Source: Flavobacteriales bacterium UBA5869
GTDB taxonomy: Bacteria > Bacteroidota > Bacteroidia > Flavobacteriales_D > Crocinitomicaceae
Direction of reading: 5' to 3'
NCBI GenBank assembly: GCA_002432565.1
Contig: DJFP01000117.1
Coordinates: forward strand, 4,896-30,646
DNA length: 25,751 nt
The position numbers and the translations under genes were made by a program. The number at the start of each line of letters is the position of its first letter. The first letter of the stretch is position 1. This document shows, in pieces, positions 7,829 through 14,708 of the stretch. The notes under the pieces are model-generated. The model saw nothing but the letters and a program-made list of their open reading frames with translations, was not told the DNA's origin and searched no databases.

Positions 7829-8013
7829 ATGCAAAAACAAGTATTCACATACAATAGTTTAGCGGTTGGAATCATTGCCTGATTCCGGGTGTTTTGTTTC
7901 TTAAGTCGCCAGCTTGGTAATTCCAATATTACCTGGGGCAATTTATATGTTGCAAACCATTCGGATGATAGAGAATTAAGCAATTTTATTTCATCATATT
8001 AAATTATTAGGTA
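7829..8013 (+). promoter_or_regulatory. Structured 5' leader of rsgA with competing hairpins
   Basis: Hairpin 1 is GGAATCA (7868-7874) with TGATTCC (7880-7886). Hairpin 2 is GGTAAT (7916-7921) with ATTACC (7928-7933). A third pairing, TTGGAAT (7866-7872) with ATTCCAA (7920-7926), uses one strand of each and excludes both. An ATG at 7829 opens a 57-codon frame broken by one TGA at codon 18. The layout resembles an attenuator or riboswitch, but I match it to no known class. Confidence 0.4.
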
Positions 8014-9066
8014 GTGAATAACTTATCATTATATGGTTGGAACGACAGTTTGTTCCAATTAAAGCAAACTTCACAATACAAACATCTTTTTCACGGCCGT
8101 GTTTCAGCAGTAAACAAAACCAATTATGAAGTCATCGCCGAGAGTGGTGTGCTATTGTGTGAACTAAGTGGTAATGTGCTTTATGGAAGGTCATCGTTTG
8201 AACTTCCCTGTACAGGCGATTGGATTATCTTTCAACCCTTTGACGATGGTAAAGGAATAATCGTTGATATTTTACCAAGGAAACATACGCTGTACCGGAG
8301 AAAAAGCGGAACAGTATCTGACAGACAGGCTATTGCATCCCATATCGATAAAGCATTTATTGTACAAAGTCTTGACGCCAATTTCAGTGTTCGACGAACG
8401 GAGCGCTTTATGTTCCAGGTATTGGAAGAAGATATACAGCCGGTATTGATACTTACTAAATCTGATTTGGAATTCAATCGTCATCTGGTAGATGAATCGT
8501 TGAAACATATCCTTGACCGGATGCCGGTGTTTTTTACAAGCATTCTTTTTCCCGAAACAATCCTTCCCGTCAGAAAATTTGTCAGCCACGGAGAATCGAT
8601 CGTATTTGTGGGATCCTCAGGGGTTGGAAAAAGTTCATTAATCAATGCGCTGTGTGAACGGACAGTATTTTCAACATCTGAAATAAGCAAATCCTCCGGC
8701 AAAGGGAAACACACCTCGACCCGAAGAGAAATGGAGCTGATGAATGGCGGAGGCATTTTAATAGATACACCGGGAGTAAGAGAATTTGGTTTAGCCTCGG
8801 ATAATCCTGATGTATTAGCAGATATGTTCGATATTTCTGATTTTTCAGGATCCTGCCGTTTTAAGAACTGTACGCATGTCGAAGAACCCTGGTGCGCAGT
8901 TATCGAAGCCGTAAATAGTGGGCTTTTAGAACCGGAAGTATACAGCAGTTACCTCAAATTACGAAAAGAATCCTGGCATTTTTCGGTTTCCGAATATGAA
9001 AAACGTAAAAAAGCCAAGTCTTTTGCCAAAATTTCAAATGAGGCTAAGAGAATGAAAAAACGTTAG
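8014..9066 (+). CDS. rsgA: Ribosome small-subunit GTPase A (RsgA/YjeQ)
   Basis: 350 residues, a circularly permuted GTPase that checks late 30S subunit maturation. An N-terminal OB-fold (about 25-90) is followed by the G-domain motifs in permuted order: TKSD (148-151, G4), GSSGVGKSS (200-208, P-loop) and DTPG (251-254, G3). A C-terminal zinc site uses C281, C286, H288 and C294. The start is GTG at 8014, because an in-frame TAG at 8008 lies just upstream and the residues after it (MNNLSLYGWND) match how the family begins. The gene is complete and stands alone between accessory repeats. Confidence 0.96.
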   Translation: MNNLSLYGWNDSLFQLKQTSQYKHLFHGRVSAVNKTNYEVIAESGVLLCELSGNVLYGRSSFELPCTGDWIIFQPFDDGKGIIVDILPRKHTLYRRKSGTVSDRQAIASHIDKAFIVQSLDANFSVRRTERFMFQVLEEDIQPVLILTKSDLEFNRHLVDESLKHILDRMPVFFTSILFPETILPVRKFVSHGESIVFVGSSGVGKSSLINALCERTVFSTSEISKSSGKGKHTSTRREMELMNGGGILIDTPGVREFGLASDNPDVLADMFDISDFSGSCRFKNCTHVEEPWCAVIEAVNSGLLEPEVYSSYLKLRKESWHFSVSEYEKRKKAKSFAKISNEAKRMKKR

Positions 9067-9079
9067 TTTCAGTATTTTA

Positions 9080-9114
9080 AATACAGGTGTTTCAACAAGT
9101 GGAACACCTGTATT
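9080..9114 (+). terminator. Hairpin after rsgA
   Basis: AATACAGGTGTT (9080-9091) pairs perfectly with AACACCTGTATT (9103-9114), 12 bp. It lies 14 nt after the rsgA stop. There is no T tract after it, so it may protect the 3' end rather than terminate by itself. Confidence 0.55.
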
Positions 9115-9132
9115 AAACGAAAAAAGTATATC

Positions 9133-9735
9133 AATCTCCATAGAAGGTAGAATCTGAAATACAACGCTTTTCAAGCAAAAGGGAATCGAACCGCTATAAT
9201 TTTCGGGAAACCGAATGAAATCAGATAGCTATAAAAACCTCTTATTCGAAAACGCCTTTCCCGAACCGGATTTCAAATATTTCTCAAAATGAAATGCTTT
9301 GTATTTATCCGTAAAGGCAATGTATGTGATGAGTTCGAGTGGAAGTCTTGTTGAGGTGTAGTGGATTTCTCCTTTGTTGTGGCGTTTCAATTGTTCGTCA
9401 ATGTTTTGAGTACATCCGGTGTAAGTTGTTCCGTCGGAACATTTGAGTAGGTAGACATATTGCATTTGTGATACTGATTTTGTGTTCTCTATTTAAGATA
9501 GTGAAAAATATTATTTAGAAACAACTCGTTAAAAGAGAATTCATTATTCGTTGCTTCACGACTTCGAATAGAAGTGAGAACGGTGGACCGGGTCCACCGA
9601 AGCCCGTGGGAGATCGTTTGGAAAATGGGAGATAATGTTATTTATAGCAGAGCTATAAATAACAAAGCCCTGCTTCACTCTAAAGAGCTTCGCAGGGCGA
9701 AGGTGGAGAAGACGGTTCACAAGTCGAACCACTAA
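9133..9735 (-). repeat. Dispersed tRNA-end repeat, copy B, containing the GIY-YIG gene
   Basis: On the minus strand it begins with GGTTCGACTTGTGAACC, which folds as a 5-bp, 7-nt-loop T-arm, followed by GTCTTCTCCAC (the acceptor-like end). Hairpins follow: GCAGGGC stems (9667-9673 with 9692-9698), a perfect 12-bp stem GTTATTTATAGC (9637-9648 with 9652-9663), and a 9-bp palindrome CGGTGGACC-G-GGTCCACCG (9581-9599). Then come TTCTCAC and TTCGAA words, the GIY-YIG gene, and the closing block GGTTCGATTCCCTTTTGCT and TTGTATTTCAGATT (9136-9194). The closing block matches copy C closely. No credible gene other than the GIY-YIG one lies in 9466-9735. Confidence 0.65.
9229..9465 (-). CDS. Small GIY-YIG nuclease-family protein
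   Basis: 78 residues forming one GIY-YIG domain: VYLL (4-7) and YTG (15-17) for the namesake strands, H29, and the metal-binding glutamate E61 in FEKYLKSGSG. The conserved arginine of the family (in the usual ...RLxxHN context) is Gln25 here (DEQLKRHN), so catalysis may be lost or weakened. Stand-alone proteins of this type are found in many copies in Bacteroidota genomes and are often loosely called excinuclease or homing-type proteins. Here the gene sits inside a dispersed repeat with tRNA-like ends, which suggests it travels with that repeat. The role is inferred. Confidence 0.85.
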   Translation of the reverse strand: MQYVYLLKCSDGTTYTGCTQNIDEQLKRHNKGEIHYTSTRLPLELITYIAFTDKYKAFHFEKYLKSGSGKAFSNKRFL

Positions 9736-9862
9736 CGGTTTCGGGCTTTGCGTTGGTTGGCTTTTTAAACCGAAAACTGTCTGCAAGCACTAACGTTTAT
9801 TAATTGCTCAAATGTTTCTATTCGCACAGTCAGCCCACTAACATAAAGCCTCTGTTAGTGGC
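9728..9862. repeat. Folded intergenic module with repeated CACTAAC words
   Basis: CACTAAC occurs at 9730, 9788 and 9836 and, inverted, at 9854-9860. CCACTAACA (9835-9843) pairs with TGTTAGTGG (9853-9861), and CGGTTTCGG (9735-9744) pairs loosely with CCGAAAACTG (9770-9779). The last hairpin lies just after the stop of the HEPN-like gene and may terminate it. The whole block looks like a folded recombination or regulatory site, but it does not fit the attC core consensus. Confidence 0.45.
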
Positions 9863-9866
9863 AGTT

Positions 9867-10364
9867 TTAGCAAAAAATAAATTTTCCGCTATGACTTTCC
9901 ATTTTAAATGATAAGTCCATTGCGGTATTTTGAAATATTTCTTGAACTATTCCATATTCTCCATACCATTCTTTTGAAAGCTTCTTATCTTGATAGATAG
10001 TTTCATCAGAAAAATCAATTCCAACTTGTCCTGCATTTTCGGCTAATAAAAATAGCTCATCAAAAGTCAATGTATAGCCTAAATTATGTGCATAATTATT
10101 TCTTATGTCATTAATCATCAGTAGAAAGGCTTCCGTTTTTACATCAAAATATTTCAATTCAACACATTTTTTTACTTTGGTTGGAAAATTTAATTTTGAT
10201 AGTCTTTCATCATTTCCTTTTTTATGTTCTATAAATTGAACTAATAAAGCTTCAATTATTAGATGACCATTAATAAAAGCGGCCATTGTCTCATTTCCAA
10301 ATAGCGACATCAAATGATCCAAATTTGGATTCACACTTCTTTTTTTAAAAATCTTTTCTTTCAT
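9867..10364 (-). CDS. HEPN-like protein
   Basis: 165 residues, mostly helical. Residues about 79-94 (LMINDIRNNYAHN) contain R88-x4-H93, the catalytic signature of HEPN RNases and HEPN-related families such as DUF4145 and MltR. This motif is common in toxins and defence proteins, but many family members are not nucleases. It lies 59 nt after the membrane protein gene on the same strand and is probably co-transcribed with it. No antitoxin gene of the MNT type is next to it. Family placement is from the motif only. Confidence 0.7.
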   Translation of the reverse strand: MKEKIFKKRSVNPNLDHLMSLFGNETMAAFINGHLIIEALLVQFIEHKKGNDERLSKLNFPTKVKKCVELKYFDVKTEAFLLMINDIRNNYAHNLGYTLTFDELFLLAENAGQVGIDFSDETIYQDKKLSKEWYGEYGIVQEIFQNTAMDLSFKMESHSGKFIFC

Positions 10365-10423
10365 TCAGTAAGGGTCATTTAAAATTTCAACCATCTATAT
10401 CTGGCTTATTACTGATGGTGGTT

Positions 10424-11671
10424 TTATTTTGTCTGTCGTAAATAATCTATCACTTGAGGCGAGCTATTTTTTATAAAGTGGACTTGGTTTTCAGTAACAT
10501 TTTCACCATGAATTGCATAATTACAGATTGAGAGAATTTCGCGAAGAATAGAATAAAAGCTTTTGTCTATAATTTCCTTTTCAGTTAAATCTTGGATTAT
10601 TTTTATAATAGGTTTATGTCTGTATCTATCATATTCTATGTCGGTAATGAATCTGTTTTCCCAAATCCTTTTTAATTGTGTCTCAATATTGTAACGTACT
10701 TTGAACATTAATAAATTGTCGTCAGGTACATGAATATAATCAGTCGTATGTTTGTTAAATTGTTGTCCTAATTGCTCAAGCTTAGCTTTTACAATTTTAT
10801 CAATTTCTGATTCGAGACCAGGAAGCACATTATCAGGAAGAGTTGGTGCATTCATCCCGACATTTGTTGTATGATTAACCACTTGTTTATTTATAGAACT
10901 TAATGTTGCAGTTAATGTTGATGACAGAGTTTGAAAATTTTGACGTATTTCAGTCTTAAAGTCTTTTACCTCTTCTTTAGTTTCCTTAATATTTCTTTCA
11001 AGTTCAAGGTATTTCCCTATTTTAATTGTTTTCAAAAAAGGGAGCAAAATTAAAGCGATCGAAAATAATAGTAATACATGATGGTTATAATGAATCGAAG
11101 CAAGGTCATTAAAGTCAATTTTACAATATACATTCAGAAATAAACAAAATCCAATTGTCCAAACAATCAATACAAATGGCAAATGTGGTAGTGCCTTTTC
11201 AAAATTTGTTTTGGCTAGTTTTAAAAATGTATCCTTCCCAAATACATAATAGCAAAGCGACATTAATACCAATAACAAAATTAAAAGAATGGTTGCAATT
11301 TTATAGATGCAATAGCAGTTATTAATGTCCTTATCAGATTTGAGTTCTTTCTGGGGAACCTGTCTTGTGCGACACGAGTCAATCTTTGAATTAATGGAAA
11401 TATTTGAGCTATCAACTTTTCTAATTGTTAAATCAATTTTATTATTAATATCAATTATAGCTTCTAAGTTAATTTTAGTTGTTCTAAATTTATTTAAGGA
11501 AGGTTTCCCTTTACAGCAGGAATCAATTTTATTAACTATAGCGTTTGTTGAATTCTCGATAATGTTAAGTTCTCTTATCAGATGTTTGCTAACACTGTCA
11601 TTTGAAATAGATTGAGCAAATGAAATGTTAATCAGTGCCAATAAAAATATTAGGGTCAAGATTCTATTCAT
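10424..11671 (-). CDS. Membrane protein with coiled coil and degenerate HEPN-like C-terminus
   Basis: 415 residues. A signal peptide or anchor (ILTLIFLLALINISFAQ) is followed by an external region of about 110 residues, then three membrane segments near residues 123-145, 160-180 and 198-212. A cytoplasmic coiled coil follows (LERNIKETKEEVKDFKTEIR, continuing to about 270). The C-terminal 100 residues are helical and end with C383-N-Y-A-I-H388, which has the spacing of a HEPN R-x4-H motif with Arg replaced by Cys. It precedes the HEPN-like gene and may act with it, for example as a membrane sensor. No known family was recognised. Confidence 0.7.
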   Translation of the reverse strand: MNRILTLIFLLALINISFAQSISNDSVSKHLIRELNIIENSTNAIVNKIDSCCKGKPSLNKFRTTKINLEAIIDINNKIDLTIRKVDSSNISINSKIDSCRTRQVPQKELKSDKDINNCYCIYKIATILLILLLVLMSLCYYVFGKDTFLKLAKTNFEKALPHLPFVLIVWTIGFCLFLNVYCKIDFNDLASIHYNHHVLLLFSIALILLPFLKTIKIGKYLELERNIKETKEEVKDFKTEIRQNFQTLSSTLTATLSSINKQVVNHTTNVGMNAPTLPDNVLPGLESEIDKIVKAKLEQLGQQFNKHTTDYIHVPDDNLLMFKVRYNIETQLKRIWENRFITDIEYDRYRHKPIIKIIQDLTEKEIIDKSFYSILREILSICNYAIHGENVTENQVHFIKNSSPQVIDYLRQTK

Positions 11672-11825
11672 GTAAATGTTATTTTAATATTGCCACTGAC
11701 TTGTATATATGCGCAACGATTAACTACTTATAACCAATTAAAATCGATTTTATCCTGAAATTCAATCTGTAATGGAATAGAGTTTCAGCAAATAGTTCTC
11801 GTCACGTTTGTTCATCAATACTACC
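11672..11825. other. Intergenic upstream of the HEPN-like pair
   Basis: 154 A+T-rich nt that must contain the promoter of the membrane/HEPN pair. I see no exact TAnnTTTG box. Together with repeat copy C it forms the 479-nt stretch without genes from 11672 to 12150. Confidence 0.4.
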
Positions 11826-12140
11826 AAAAAAAATCTGAAATACAATGTCTTCCGAGCAAAAGGGAATCGAACCGGCCTGAAGATTTGGAAAATTGAGTAA
11901 AATCGGTCACTTGCGGAGGTTTTAGATTCGCCACCCTCCTTAATCCTCCCTCGAGGGAGGAGACAAAATTGAAGCTTCGAACCGCAATCCCACACTTAGT
12001 TCTCACGCTCACTACTCAAAAAGAAAAAGCTACAACTCAGTGTGAGTGTGGAGTGTGAGAGAAGAGGGACAAAAAGAAAAAGCGTCACTCACGTAACGCT
12101 CTTTTTCTTTTTGTGGAGAAAGCGGTACGTAAGTCGAACC
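11826..12140 (-). repeat. Dispersed tRNA-end repeat, copy C
   Basis: On the minus strand it opens with GGTTCGACTTACGTACC then GCTTTCTCCAC, matching copy B. A long hairpin (12069-12114, arms ACAAAAAGAAAAAGCGT and its near complement with a 2-nt bulge) has the form of the copy A hairpin. Next come GTGAGCGTGAG, AGTGTGGGATTGCGGTTCGAA, and a palindromic CCTCCCTCGAGGGAGG (11944-11959). It closes with CGGTTCGATTCCCTTTTGCT and TTGTATTTCAGATT as in copy B. No GIY-YIG gene is present. The open frame through it is just the translated repeat. Confidence 0.7.
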
Positions 12141-12150
12141 AAAAAAATGA

Positions 12151-13164
12151 TTAATCTATATCAAATTTATGATGCTGAAATCTTACAAGTTCTTTATAAT
12201 TTTCACTTTCTGAATTCAGGAAATTCACATAATCTTCTACGGGTTTTGGGTTATAATACATTTCTTCTAAAAAGTCCTTCAATGCATAATTATTGAAAAA
12301 ATCAGACACAATCGAAAAGCAATCTTGTAAAATGTATTTATCGTTTAATTTTGAATTTGGCAAATTATTTTTCGCAGCATGAATCATGTGATTCAAAATA
12401 TAAACTGCACGAATCACCGTATGTGGATGCGATTTCTCTTTAAAATAAAGAGGCTCAACCTTTGAATTATCTTTACAATCTTCTAAAATTAACCGAGTTA
12501 TCAATATACTCGCTAAACCAATAGATAACAACTGCTCAACAAGCTTGTTATCCACAATGTTTGAGTTTATTATGTAATCTAGTAAATGAAGACAAACGAA
12601 CTGACTACCATTTAAATCCGCATCAAACTCGTAAATATGATTTAAAAGTGAAAACGAACAATTATTATCGTTCTCAAATCTTATTTCTGATCCCTTCGAT
12701 TTATACTGAATTAAATGAGCTAGTTCATGGTAATATGTAAATAACGCAGACGAATGAAAAATTAAATCTTCTATTCTTATTGAAATAACTGACAATAAGG
12801 GACCATATTTTTTATCAAAATCTAAAGCCTCGTTTAATCTATTCTCATCAATAATTCTTTGCTTTAAGGTTTGGAAATACATGTCATACATCGATATTAT
12901 GTACACGTCTTTATGTCTGCATGCCCAAGCATTTAAACCATTATTTCTTTCGAAACAGAATATAGCATTTGGCATTCCAAATTTCTTTGCATTCTCATCG
13001 AGGTTGTCCTGGCAAAAAACAAAAAACATTCTAAACAGTTCTGCATCATCATAATTGTTTAAATCTTTTTCGTCTAAAAACACTCTTACAGATTTATCCT
13101 TTTTTGGTGGCAAATATTGCCGAATGGAGTTCAGTAAATCTATATTTCTTTGATACCTATTCAT
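12151..13164 (-). CDS. Putative zinc metallopeptidase
   Basis: 337 residues. HELAH at 146-150 (in FTYYHELAHLIQYK) is an HExxH zinc site, and EFDAD at 179-183, 29 residues later, supplies the expected third ligand (ExxxD type) of gluzincins. The N-terminal 120 residues are unassigned; the C-terminal half is helical. There is no signal peptide, so it acts in the cytoplasm. Cytoplasmic peptidases of this kind include phage-exclusion (Lit-like) and ImmA-like proteins, but I cannot place it in either. The upstream gene (13201-13752) ends 36 nt before its start on the same strand, suggesting an operon. Confidence 0.75.
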   Translation of the reverse strand: MNRYQRNIDLLNSIRQYLPPKKDKSVRVFLDEKDLNNYDDAELFRMFFVFCQDNLDENAKKFGMPNAIFCFERNNGLNAWACRHKDVYIISMYDMYFQTLKQRIIDENRLNEALDFDKKYGPLLSVISIRIEDLIFHSSALFTYYHELAHLIQYKSKGSEIRFENDNNCSFSLLNHIYEFDADLNGSQFVCLHLLDYIINSNIVDNKLVEQLLSIGLASILITRLILEDCKDNSKVEPLYFKEKSHPHTVIRAVYILNHMIHAAKNNLPNSKLNDKYILQDCFSIVSDFFNNYALKDFLEEMYYNPKPVEDYVNFLNSESENYKELVRFQHHKFDID

Positions 13165-13200
13165 ATTCGTTAATTTTGATTTCGAGAACGAACAATCAGT

Positions 13201-13752
13201 TTATAAAAATTTGAGTTTTTCGAATTCATCAAGCAAATACTCTTCTTCATCAATCTTATAGTATATATAAAAAGCTAAATCTTTTATGGAGAATGGGTGG
13301 AAGTTAGTGTAGGTTTTGAAGGACAATCTTGTGCCTTTGTAAATTTTATTTGAGTCCGTGTTGCTCATCAATGAATATGGGTCTACTATTGTTGGGTAGA
13401 TAAAAAAATGAGTCTCCTCACTTGGTCTATTGCATAATCGCTGTATGCGTTCAACCTCAAACGTAGTTACAACCAAATGATTGTGAATTCTCGATTCTGG
13501 AAAGTCTGCTTGTACAGATGCTAGAATTAATTCATCTAATTTGTCATTTGGAAAAATGTATTGAGGTGGATAGTTGTGTCTGTATTCAAAATCCTTTTTA
13601 TCCTCAGGAACAGTTGACAATTTGTAATTCTCCGATAAAGGTCTTTTATAAAGAAAGTATCCTATACCTTCCTTTGATCCATTTCTTGATATTGTTAACA
13701 TTATTTGCTTAACAATATGCATCTCTTCGTTTGGTAAAACTTTAAAATCCAT
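13201..13752 (-). CDS. Unknown protein, upstream partner of the metallopeptidase
   Basis: 183 residues, no signal peptide or membrane segment, mixed alpha/beta composition. It starts MDFKVLPNEEMHIVKQIMLT and ends in an acidic helix (DEEEYLLDEFEKL). I recognise no domain. It is first in a two-gene unit with the zinc peptidase and has a good promoter box 21 nt upstream, so the two probably work together, for instance as regulator or substrate and peptidase. That relation is inference from position only. Confidence 0.7.
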   Translation of the reverse strand: MDFKVLPNEEMHIVKQIMLTISRNGSKEGIGYFLYKRPLSENYKLSTVPEDKKDFEYRHNYPPQYIFPNDKLDELILASVQADFPESRIHNHLVVTTFEVERIQRLCNRPSEETHFFIYPTIVDPYSLMSNTDSNKIYKGTRLSFKTYTNFHPFSIKDLAFYIYYKIDEEEYLLDEFEKLKFL

Positions 13753-13772
13753 AGTGGCTATTTTTTGTTATT

Positions 13773-13780
13773 CAAATATA
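13773..13780 (-). promoter_or_regulatory. -7 promoter box of the peptidase operon
   Basis: TATATTTG on the minus strand matches TAnnTTTG and lies 21 nt before the start of the 183-residue gene. No -33 element is evident. Confidence 0.5.
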
Positions 13781-13866
13781 ACTACTATATGATGTTTCTT
13801 TTTGATAATGAGGTTCTTTCTAATTGTATTTTTATTAACTTAGCGTATGCTTCTTGCGGAAGCGTG

Positions 13867-13957
13867 TCACTCGTCGTAACAAAGTTGTATCAACACCGCA
13901 TTTAACAATTTCGATTATCTAAGCGAATTTCTCGTTTGGGGAATAGTTGACGAGTGA
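13867..13957. repeat. Distant 9-bp inverted repeat before the 13986 gene
   Basis: TCACTCGTC (13867-13875) and its exact complement GACGAGTGA (13949-13957) flank 73 nt just upstream of the plus-strand gene at 13986. They could be half-sites of a looping regulator or the ends of a long stem. A small GCTTC/GAAGC hairpin lies at 13848-13862. Confidence 0.4.
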
Positions 13958-13985
13958 TATTTTTCTGGCGGGAGTTTGTATAAAG

Positions 13986-14660
13986 ATGGATCGGAAAATC
14001 ATTAGCCATTCAGCTGATTTTATCAAGCGTCAGGCAAAATCAATTAAGAGAAAAGAGGGAATTACACATGTGCAAGCATTAGATAAATCCGCTGTTATAT
14101 GCGGGTATCATAATTGGGCACATTTCGTAAATTTAAATTCAAACAAAGTGGAGAATTCTTCTGTAAAGCCTAATTATTCACAACCGAATACGATGAACCC
14201 GTATCGTAAATTATTAGTTGCTGGGGTAAATAAACTATTAAGTGAGGACTTGATTTCATTGGATGCTAAGAACAAAAATTATTCCGAGTCAGGGCATCTT
14301 ATTTCGGAAGTGTTTGGATATACTACTGCAATTCTGTGGGAAGAAATTAGCTACGAAGAATTAAGAATCTCTGTTTGGTGGAAATACGATCATTCGTTGC
14401 ATCCACAGGCAAATCTCACTGGTAATGCGCGTGAGAGATTTACATTAGAGAAGCCTTTAGCCAAGAAGCAACAATACAAAAATTTTGTAGGAGTTGTTAC
14501 AAGTGGATGGTTGGAAAGAAAACAGGGAGAATATATTCAAGGAGAGAAAGACAGAGGTTTTTTAAAAATTTATACTCGCCAAGGCGAAAAAGAAGAATTA
14601 GTCAGAATTCCGAATCCAAAACCGAATGGATTTAAGACTGAAGGTAAATTTTATCGTTAA
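13986..14660 (+). CDS. Unknown protein with short N-terminal domain of the IKRxxGITHxQALDxxA..YxNWxHF type
   Basis: 224 residues from the ATG at 13986. I chose it over an upstream TTG at 13947 because GGGAG lies 11 nt before it and the conserved domain begins right after it. Residues about 10-48 (FIKRQAKSIKRKEGITHVQA, then ICGYHNWAHF) form a small helical module seen at the ends of diverse proteins in plasmids and islands. The remainder, with VFGYTTAILWEEIS and FVGVVTSGWLERKQGEY, I do not recognise. It is the only plus-strand gene between the peptidase operon and the large cluster, and it shares a two-way terminator with the latter. Confidence 0.75.
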   Translation: MDRKIISHSADFIKRQAKSIKRKEGITHVQALDKSAVICGYHNWAHFVNLNSNKVENSSVKPNYSQPNTMNPYRKLLVAGVNKLLSEDLISLDAKNKNYSESGHLISEVFGYTTAILWEEISYEELRISVWWKYDHSLHPQANLTGNARERFTLEKPLAKKQQYKNFVGVVTSGWLERKQGEYIQGEKDRGFLKIYTRQGEKEELVRIPNPKPNGFKTEGKFYR

Positions 14661-14681
14661 TAGAGATCGTCAATAAGTAAA

Positions 14682-14708
14682 AAAATGCCCGTTTTACACG
14701 GGCATTTT
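14682..14708. terminator. Bidirectional terminator between convergent genes
   Basis: AAAATGCCCGT (14682-14692) pairs with ACGGGCATTTT (14698-14708) around a 5-nt loop. A runs on the left and T runs on the right let it serve both the plus-strand gene ending at 14660 and the minus-strand cluster ending at 14709. Confidence 0.9.

Noticed and set aside
7880..7882. TGA as a selenocysteine codon in the rsgA leader frame
   Set aside because: No selenoprotein similarity and no SECIS-like element in the right place; a plain stop is simpler.
9556..9786. 76-residue minus-strand frame in repeat copy B
   Set aside because: It runs through three perfect hairpins and the tRNA-like end, so its sequence follows DNA structure rather than a protein.
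9728..9862. Integron attC site
   Set aside because: The core words (CACTAAC/GTTAGTG) do not fit RYYYAAC/GTTRRRY, and no integron integrase is in the window.
11762..11995. 77-residue minus-strand frame in repeat copy C
   Set aside because: It is the translation of the repeat block that closes copies B and C; no start signal or protein-like pattern.
7470..12140. Repeat copies A and C as attL/attR of one element inserted in tRNA-Ala
   Set aside because: The tRNA-like fragments B and C lie on the 5' side of the tRNA gene, whereas a displaced 3' end should lie on its 3' side; divergence between copies is also too high.
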